Of a stretch of DNA of 64,000 nucleotides, positions 58,860-64,000 are shown in pieces. The number at the start of each line of letters is the position of its first letter. Position 1 is the first letter of the stretch. The DNA comes from Microtetraspora malaysiensis (GTDB lineage: Bacteria; Actinomycetota; Actinomycetes; Streptosporangiales; Streptosporangiaceae). The position numbers and the translations under genes were made by a program. Location: the NCBI RefSeq assembly GCF_001528665.1, contig NZ_BBYJ01000005.1:62001-126000 (forward strand), read 5' to 3'. The notes beneath the pieces are model-generated. The model had not been told where the DNA came from. It saw only the letters and a program-made list of their open reading frames with translations, and did not search any database.

Positions 58860-61800
58860 TCAGCCACCGGGGTGGCTTCCGTTGGCTGACTCGACTTTGG
58901 AGATGTGATGCAGCACCGCACCTATCACCGCGCGTTGTGTCGGATCGTTGAGTCGTGTTGGTTGACCGCTGTCGCGGCTGCCACCGACGATGTCGGTCAG
59001 GACCTCGGCCATGGGCACAAGGTCGGGGTCGCCGGCGAGGTCGTCCAGGAAACTCTGGGTCGCGTCCGCTCCTTCGGGATGCCCGGTGGCGGTGGCGACG
59101 ATATTGGCGAGGGCTATGCCGAAATGCATCGCAGGCCATAGGTCAATGTCGACGCTCGCTTGGTTCTCCAGTGCGTCCTGGGCGCGGGTGGCGACGGCGG
59201 CGTCGAGTGGGCCGAGGCCGGCGAGGAGGCGCGGGCCGCGTTCGCCGTCATGGATCCGCCTCAGTACCGCGGCCAGTTTCGCGAATTGCGGGTCGAGGTT
59301 CTCCAGCTTGGTGAGGCGTCGCCGCAGCTGGATGTAGGCCGCGGTGTTGCCGCGGGCGGCCGCCACGAGGGCGGCGACGACCGGTTCCCAGGCCACGGCC
59401 CACACGGCTTCCCTGATGCCCGGCCCCGCGGGTTGATCCGCCAGTCGGCGGGCTTCGTTCACGAGGTCCGTCAGAAGGTCGCCCAGGAGTGCCGGGTCGG
59501 GCGCCACCTGTCGCAGGACGCTGTGGAGGTCCACGCCGGGAACCGTGCCGACCTGCTCGGACAGCCTGTCCGGGTCGGTGGCCGGGTCGGCTGTCCGTCC
59601 GAACTCGTGCAGATCGCCCGCGAGCGCGTGCATGGCGTTGGTGGTGACGCCACTGGTCAGCCGGCCTAACAGCGCGGCGACCAGGTGGTGGGCCGCCGCT
59701 TGCGCGCTGTCCCGTGCGTGGTCGTGCAGATAGGTGCCGAGATTGGCGTGCCCGATCGCGATGGAGGAGGGGATGTTCGCCAGATAGGCGTAGCGGAGGG
59801 CGTCCTGTGCGCGGGCGATGGCGAGGTCACCGTGCCCGCGCAGGTGCTCGACGTTGCCCAGGGCGCCGAGCACCTCGCCGAGTAGCGGCGGACTGTCAGA
59901 GAAGCGCGCCCTGCACCAGTCCAGTAGCAAGAGCGCCTCGTCGGTGCGCCCCAGTTGCGCCAGTGGCATGTACGCGGGAAAGCGGGCCTTCGCGAGTTCG
60001 GTGGCCGGGGCGCCGCGCGCTTCCTTTGTTCGGCACAGCTCGGCGGTGTATTGGAGTGCCTGCTGCCAGTTGGCGGTGCGAATGGCTGCCCGCTGGGCGG
60101 ATTCGTGGAGTTCTTCCCATACTTCCCACCAGAGCACGCCCTCCCGCTCAGTTCGCTCGCGCGGCACCGCCTCGATCCGGCGGCGCAGCTCCGCCGCCTC
60201 GGTCAGCGCCTGCTCCGCGTACCGCGACTCAGCCAGCACATGCACCCGCTGGACCTCGCTGTGGAGACGCGACCACACACCGAGTCCCGCCAGCCGCACA
60301 TGATCGATCTGTTCGTCGGCGAGTGCGATCGCTTCTTCCAAACGTCCTGTCGACACAACCAATTCGATCAAGCGGCTTGCGGCAGTGGCCGCCTCCGAAT
60401 GGTCCCCCTCGGAACGCGCTCGTTCCAACGCGAGGCGGGCCTGTCTTTCGGCGTCCTGGGGTTTGACGACCTTGAGGACCAGATCGAGCGCTCCGGAGAG
60501 GGGTTGCCCACCCGTGGTGGTCGCCCGCAGCGTGGCAAGCCATCGCAGCAGCGGGTGGACCCGGGCGATGGTCGGCATGGAGGTGTCGCGGCGGAGCACT
60601 GCCTCGAGAAGTACCTCGGCCCACTGCAACTCGCCCCGGCGCGCGAGATAGGGCACGGCAGACAGCCCGGCCCGCGCGAGCACCGGGCCGGCCATGTGCG
60701 CCTGGTCCGCATCGGTGCCCTCTCGGTCCCACGCCATCCGGAACAACGACACCCAGTACCCGGCCAGTCGCAGGTCGACCATCGTGCGGAAGCTGTCGCC
60801 GGCCAGGTCGCGTCCCACTGCTGCGATCGCGGGCTGAATGTCGTAGGAAGCCGGCGACGAGCGCGGTGTGACCAGGCCTCGGTCCACCAGCGTCTGCAGG
60901 CTCGCCCTCAGCGGCGCTTCGCCGTGGCCGAGGTGCGCGCGCAGCTCCGGCCAGTTCTGCTCCACGGTCGGAGGTATGCGGTCCGCGGTGTCCAGGCAGC
61001 ACAGGAAGAGGAACAGGTCACGGTGCTCCGTCGGCAGGCCATCGACGATGGCACGGGTCCAGGCGCGTATCACGCGCAGCAATCGGTCGTCGCCTTCGGC
61101 ACCTTCGAGTGCCCCTCTGGCGGCCTCTGCCAGCGACATGATGCGGCTGGGATCGCTGCACAGGCCGTTGGCCAGTTCCAGCAACTGTGGGTGTCCTTGC
61201 GCCGATTCGAGGAGAGCGCGAGCGTATCGGCGTGCCGGTGCCGCGGGCACGCAGGGCACGTTGCCGTTCACCAGTCTGGCGAGATTGGGCAGTTCCCGGG
61301 TCAGGAGCATGCTTTCGTCGTGGGTGAGCAGACCAATGGGTTTGGCGAGCAGACCTGGTGGAAGCGCACGAGGCGTGCTGCGGCCGGTCAGAATCAGCCG
61401 CCCGGCTCCCTCGTGTCCGGCGAGGGCGTCCAACAGCCGCCGCCACCGCTGGTCCTGCCAGTCGCCGTCATGGTCGAGCAGCGGGTCGATGCCGTCGATG
61501 ACGAGTAGGAGACGGTGCCGCCGCATGACGTCGCCGAGCAGTGCTGGCAGTTCCACGAAGCGGTCGGCGTCCGTCAAGAGCTCGACGCAGCGCAGCCCGG
61601 GATCCGCCTGCTCCATGATCAGAGCCAGTTCCGCAAGAGCGCTGTCAGAGCCCGGCTCCTGGGCCCGCGTGACCTGGAACCAGACGACGTTCTCGAAGGC
61701 ATGTTCATGGGTCAGCACCAGCTCCGCGGCACACGTGGTCTTGCCCACACCGGGCATCCCACTCAGCAGCACACCGCGATGGTCACCGTGCGGCGAAAGT

Positions 61801-63131
61801 GCCGCACCGGCCCACGCCATGAGGGCGACGCGGCCGACGAATCGCGCTGGCACAGGCGGCGTCCCTGTTATCGGTGGACGCGGCGTACTCGCCGTCCCCG
61901 CCGTACTTGGCTCCGGCGCCGTGGACACAGTGTCCGGCGTTGCCTCGCCACGCTCGGGCGGCACAAGAATGTGCGGGGCGACCATCGCGAGCTCAGCCGC
62001 CCGCGCGCCGACGAGTGTCGGAGTCGCTGCCTGTAGTGCTTCAGGCACATGGCCCCGGTGCTCCTCCGCGAGCTCCTTGAGCGTGCCGGCCAGAGCCTTC
62101 GGCAACGGGTGACCGTCGAGGATCATGCGCGGATAGAGCCGCTCGGCCATGTCGATCGCAAAATCGTCGGTTACCGGATATCGCATCGCCAGCACCGCGC
62201 ACCCCAGCCGGTCAGCGACCAGGTTCGCGAGGGCGCCGACCGGCCGGGGCGTCGGCTCGGCAGCAGCCGGGCGATCGCCGTGATCCGGCAGTTCGAGGAG
62301 TCGGTGTTGTACACGCAGCGCCGCCGCAGCCGACCAGCACGCTGACAGCGTCACCAGCCTGACGCCGCGCGCCACCACGAGCAGTTCCACCAGGTCCCCT
62401 GCCGAAACCCGGTCCGGTTGCCCGGTCTCCGTCTCCAGCAGCAGTTCACCCGGTGTCCCGTGGCCGGACACGTGGATCAGATCCCAGCCTTCGGGCCGCG
62501 CCAGCACGGACTGGAGCCGCTTCCGGGTCACCCCGTACTGCAGACTGCGGAACTCGACCCCACGTCCCGTCCGAGCCGCCTCGGTGAAGCACGAGTACAG
62601 TGCCTGCCGCTCGCGGCGCAGGTTCAGCGTCCTGCTGCTCTCCGGCAGGCTGAACAGCGCGAGAACCCGCACCGGCCGACCGCCGGGCGGCTCCGGCTCG
62701 GCGACGGGAGGTTCCGCGCTGCGGTCGCACTGCCACACCAGTGTCACGTCCTGCAGGGCGAGGGGCCTTCCTCGCACCCACGCGAGCTCCAGCGGCAGGT
62801 TCTGCAGGTACGGCGCATGCGTGGGCGCCACCACCTGGACCGCCGCGGGAGCCGCCGCGCACAGCGCGTCGGCGACCGGCCCGAGCACCTCCTCAACCAG
62901 CCACTCCCCCACGTTGCGGACGATCTCCTCTTCCCGGATCTCGCGCAGGTCCGGGGCGGCATGGCGCTGGAGATATCCCAGGAGATCAAGGGACGCCTCA
63001 TACTGCGGGCTATCCGGGTTCAGGCGTACGTCGTGGCGGGCGAGTACTCGGCCGTCGGCCCCGGTCAGCGTCCAGCACCATCGGTCCAACCCCACGACAT
63101 CCTGGGCCTCGAGCCGGAGTGCGGCCATCAT
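58860..63131 (-). CDS. CHAT protease-NB-ARC NTPase-helical repeat protein
   Basis: The 1423-residue protein has an N-terminal region (1-150), a CHAT caspase-like protease domain (about 152-390), a Pro/Thr-rich linker (about 395-428), an NB-ARC/STAND NTPase (about 430-700) and TPR-like helical repeats (about 800-1300). The catalytic pair is His224 in LIHVSGHG and Cys265 in LVTLSACWS. Walker A is GMPGVGKTT (458-466) and Walker B is LLLVIDGID (541-549). Such proteins sense a trigger with the repeats, oligomerise with ATP and activate proteolysis. The ATG at 63131 follows ggaggga by 6 bases. A TPR gene ends 24 bases upstream; a small protein and a membrane protein follow. Confidence 0.9.
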   Translation of the reverse strand: MMAALRLEAQDVVGLDRWCWTLTGADGRVLARHDVRLNPDSPQYEASLDLLGYLQRHAAPDLREIREEEIVRNVGEWLVEEVLGPVADALCAAAPAAVQVVAPTHAPYLQNLPLELAWVRGRPLALQDVTLVWQCDRSAEPPVAEPEPPGGRPVRVLALFSLPESSRTLNLRRERQALYSCFTEAARTGRGVEFRSLQYGVTRKRLQSVLARPEGWDLIHVSGHGTPGELLLETETGQPDRVSAGDLVELLVVARGVRLVTLSACWSAAAALRVQHRLLELPDHGDRPAAAEPTPRPVGALANLVADRLGCAVLAMRYPVTDDFAIDMAERLYPRMILDGHPLPKALAGTLKELAEEHRGHVPEALQAATPTLVGARAAELAMVAPHILVPPERGEATPDTVSTAPEPSTAGTASTPRPPITGTPPVPARFVGRVALMAWAGAALSPHGDHRGVLLSGMPGVGKTTCAAELVLTHEHAFENVVWFQVTRAQEPGSDSALAELALIMEQADPGLRCVELLTDADRFVELPALLGDVMRRHRLLLVIDGIDPLLDHDGDWQDQRWRRLLDALAGHEGAGRLILTGRSTPRALPPGLLAKPIGLLTHDESMLLTRELPNLARLVNGNVPCVPAAPARRYARALLESAQGHPQLLELANGLCSDPSRIMSLAEAARGALEGAEGDDRLLRVIRAWTRAIVDGLPTEHRDLFLFLCCLDTADRIPPTVEQNWPELRAHLGHGEAPLRASLQTLVDRGLVTPRSSPASYDIQPAIAAVGRDLAGDSFRTMVDLRLAGYWVSLFRMAWDREGTDADQAHMAGPVLARAGLSAVPYLARRGELQWAEVLLEAVLRRDTSMPTIARVHPLLRWLATLRATTTGGQPLSGALDLVLKVVKPQDAERQARLALERARSEGDHSEAATAASRLIELVVSTGRLEEAIALADEQIDHVRLAGLGVWSRLHSEVQRVHVLAESRYAEQALTEAAELRRRIEAVPRERTEREGVLWWEVWEELHESAQRAAIRTANWQQALQYTAELCRTKEARGAPATELAKARFPAYMPLAQLGRTDEALLLLDWCRARFSDSPPLLGEVLGALGNVEHLRGHGDLAIARAQDALRYAYLANIPSSIAIGHANLGTYLHDHARDSAQAAAHHLVAALLGRLTSGVTTNAMHALAGDLHEFGRTADPATDPDRLSEQVGTVPGVDLHSVLRQVAPDPALLGDLLTDLVNEARRLADQPAGPGIREAVWAVAWEPVVAALVAAARGNTAAYIQLRRRLTKLENLDPQFAKLAAVLRRIHDGERGPRLLAGLGPLDAAVATRAQDALENQASVDIDLWPAMHFGIALANIVATATGHPEGADATQSFLDDLAGDPDLVPMAEVLTDIVGGSRDSGQPTRLNDPTQRAVIGAVLHHISKVESANGSHPGG

Positions 63132-63155
63132 CGCCACTCCCTCCTTCGTACGGTC

Positions 63156-64000
63156 TCAGATCCGGCGCCGACGCCAGCCTCGGCGCGGGCGAGCGTCCTC
63201 GAGCGCCCGGCCGAGCGCGCGGGCGTGCGCCGGGTACGCGATCCGCAGCATGCCCACCGCTTCGGCGAGTTGGGGATGAAGGTCGGCGATCGTCCCCTGG
63301 GGGAGCAGCGCGACGAGGTCCGCCGCCAGCTTGGCCACCTCTACCGCGCGAGCGGGCTCCTTGACCAAGCCAAGACAACGCAGGTACTGGATATAGGTGT
63401 TGGCGAGTTCCCACATGCTCAGCGGGTCGGCCGGCGTGAGCGCCTTCAGGCGTATCTCCACCGCACGCGAGGCCGACAGAGCGGGGACCATCGGGTCGAC
63501 ATCGGTTCCTCCGCGACGAAATCCGTCGACCAGACGGCTCATCTCGGCGACGGACAAATTGTGGTGCACCGTCCCCAGGGCCCGCAGCGAACGCGGGCCC
63601 GCGGCAATGCTGCGCCCGGCCTCGCGGGCGTCTTCGAGAATGCGGATGCGTTCACCGGGCTTGCCCGCCGCGGCGGCGGCTTCGGCGAGGTCGCATCGGG
63701 CCACGAGTAGCTCCGCCAGTACCGCATCGACGGCAGGGGACTGCTCGTCTGCGTTCCACCCCAGCGTCTTCCGGAACGCGGCGTCGAACTCGGCCACCGC
63801 CTGCCGTCCCGGCCCAAGGGCGCCTGCCGGGTCCCCCGCCGCATGCAGCGCCATGGACAACCGCCACAGCGCCCGGGCCAGGCCGCGGGTGGTGTCGACG
63901 TCCGGACGGTCCCGCAGCGCGTTGCGGTACCTGTCGGCCAGGGACTGCCACTGAGCGGGCGTCGGGCCTCTGCGCGCAGGATCGACCTGCTGCTCGCGGA
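63156..64000 (-). CDS. TPR-repeat protein, 5' end cut by window edge
   Basis: The frame is open to base 64000, giving about 281 visible residues of helical repeats. Two or three TPR-like units are visible, such as RYRNALRDRPDVDTTRGLARALWRLSMALH followed by GDPAGALGPGRQAVAEFDAAF. The protein ends with an arginine-rich tail (RRGWRRRR). An ATG at 63860 lies inside the repeats and is not the real start. It ends 24 bases before the CHAT gene and is likely the same transcript. It could be a partner or sensor for the CHAT protein; function beyond protein-protein contact cannot be told. Confidence 0.75.
   Translation of the reverse strand, partial: REQQVDPARRGPTPAQWQSLADRYRNALRDRPDVDTTRGLARALWRLSMALHAAGDPAGALGPGRQAVAEFDAAFRKTLGWNADEQSPAVDAVLAELLVARCDLAEAAAAAGKPGERIRILEDAREAGRSIAAGPRSLRALGTVHHNLSVAEMSRLVDGFRRGGTDVDPMVPALSASRAVEIRLKALTPADPLSMWELANTYIQYLRCLGLVKEPARAVEVAKLAADLVALLPQGTIADLHPQLAEAVGMLRIAYPAHARALGRALEDARPRRGWRRRRI

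Overview
The window is chromosomal DNA of a very GC-rich filamentous actinomycete. The evidence is pervasive G/C at third codon positions, frequent GTG and TTG starts, F420-type oxidoreductases, two-domain universal stress proteins, and -10/-35 and sigmaB-like promoters of actinobacterial form. The gene repertoire suggests a relative of Streptosporangiaceae, which is an inference from gene content only. No rRNA, tRNA, insertion sequence or CRISPR array was seen.

Layout. (1) 1-6.6 kb is a stress/redox block: an OsmC-type protein (cut by the window edge), two tandem universal stress proteins, a GNAT/acyl-CoA-synthetase fusion of the protein-acetyltransferase type, a small membrane protein and a CopC-like copper protein. 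(2) 6.7-27.2 kb is a cobalamin locus. It holds the cobalt ECF transporter cbiMNQO, a chelatase-type AAA+/VWA fusion, cobO, cobB, cobN, cobG, cobH, a cobI-cobJ fusion, cobK, cbiD, cobM and cobL. Three cobalamin riboswitches control cbiMNQO (minus strand), the His-peptide/chelatase/cobO/cobB unit (plus) and cobN (minus); the first two are divergent from one shared promoter region. Together these genes import cobalt, build the corrin ring, insert cobalt late (CobN) and adenosylate it; nucleotide-loop assembly genes lie outside. (3) 27.4-32.8 kb has an ECF sigma factor with a C-terminal SnoaL-like domain, a DinB-like protein, a Nudix remnant, a WYL regulator divergent from an epoxide hydrolase, and a TerC protein.

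(4) 32.8-45.6 kb is a carbohydrate/secretion block: a Tat-exported sugar isomerase-like protein, a ROK regulator, a 1620-residue secreted multidomain protein (PQQ-type sugar dehydrogenase, PKD, carbohydrate-binding, ricin-type, ThuA and DUF1080-like modules), a large catalase behind a sigmaB-type promoter, and a secreted GH3 glucosidase behind CebR-like operators. (5) 45.7-50.3 kb carries an FAD oxidoreductase, a lipase-maturation-factor-like membrane protein, a methyltransferase, a zinc-ribbon protein and a His/Lys-rich secreted peptide. (6) 50.4-57.5 kb is a run of regulator/transporter modules (HxlR-MFS, LLM-NmrA-TetR, ArsR-MFS) with clear inverted-repeat operators. The LLM-NmrA-TetR module is bracketed by a 46-bp direct repeat that duplicates the end of the neighbouring MFS gene, a sign of insertion.

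(7) 57.5-64 kb contains three tandem 91-bp repeats and then a minus-strand operon: a TPR protein (cut by the window edge), a 1423-residue CHAT protease-NB-ARC-helical-repeat protein, a 50-residue acidic protein, and a membrane protein whose start overlaps the small gene. This last operon has the architecture of an NTPase-controlled conflict or cell-suicide system and is the best candidate for an undescribed system in the window.
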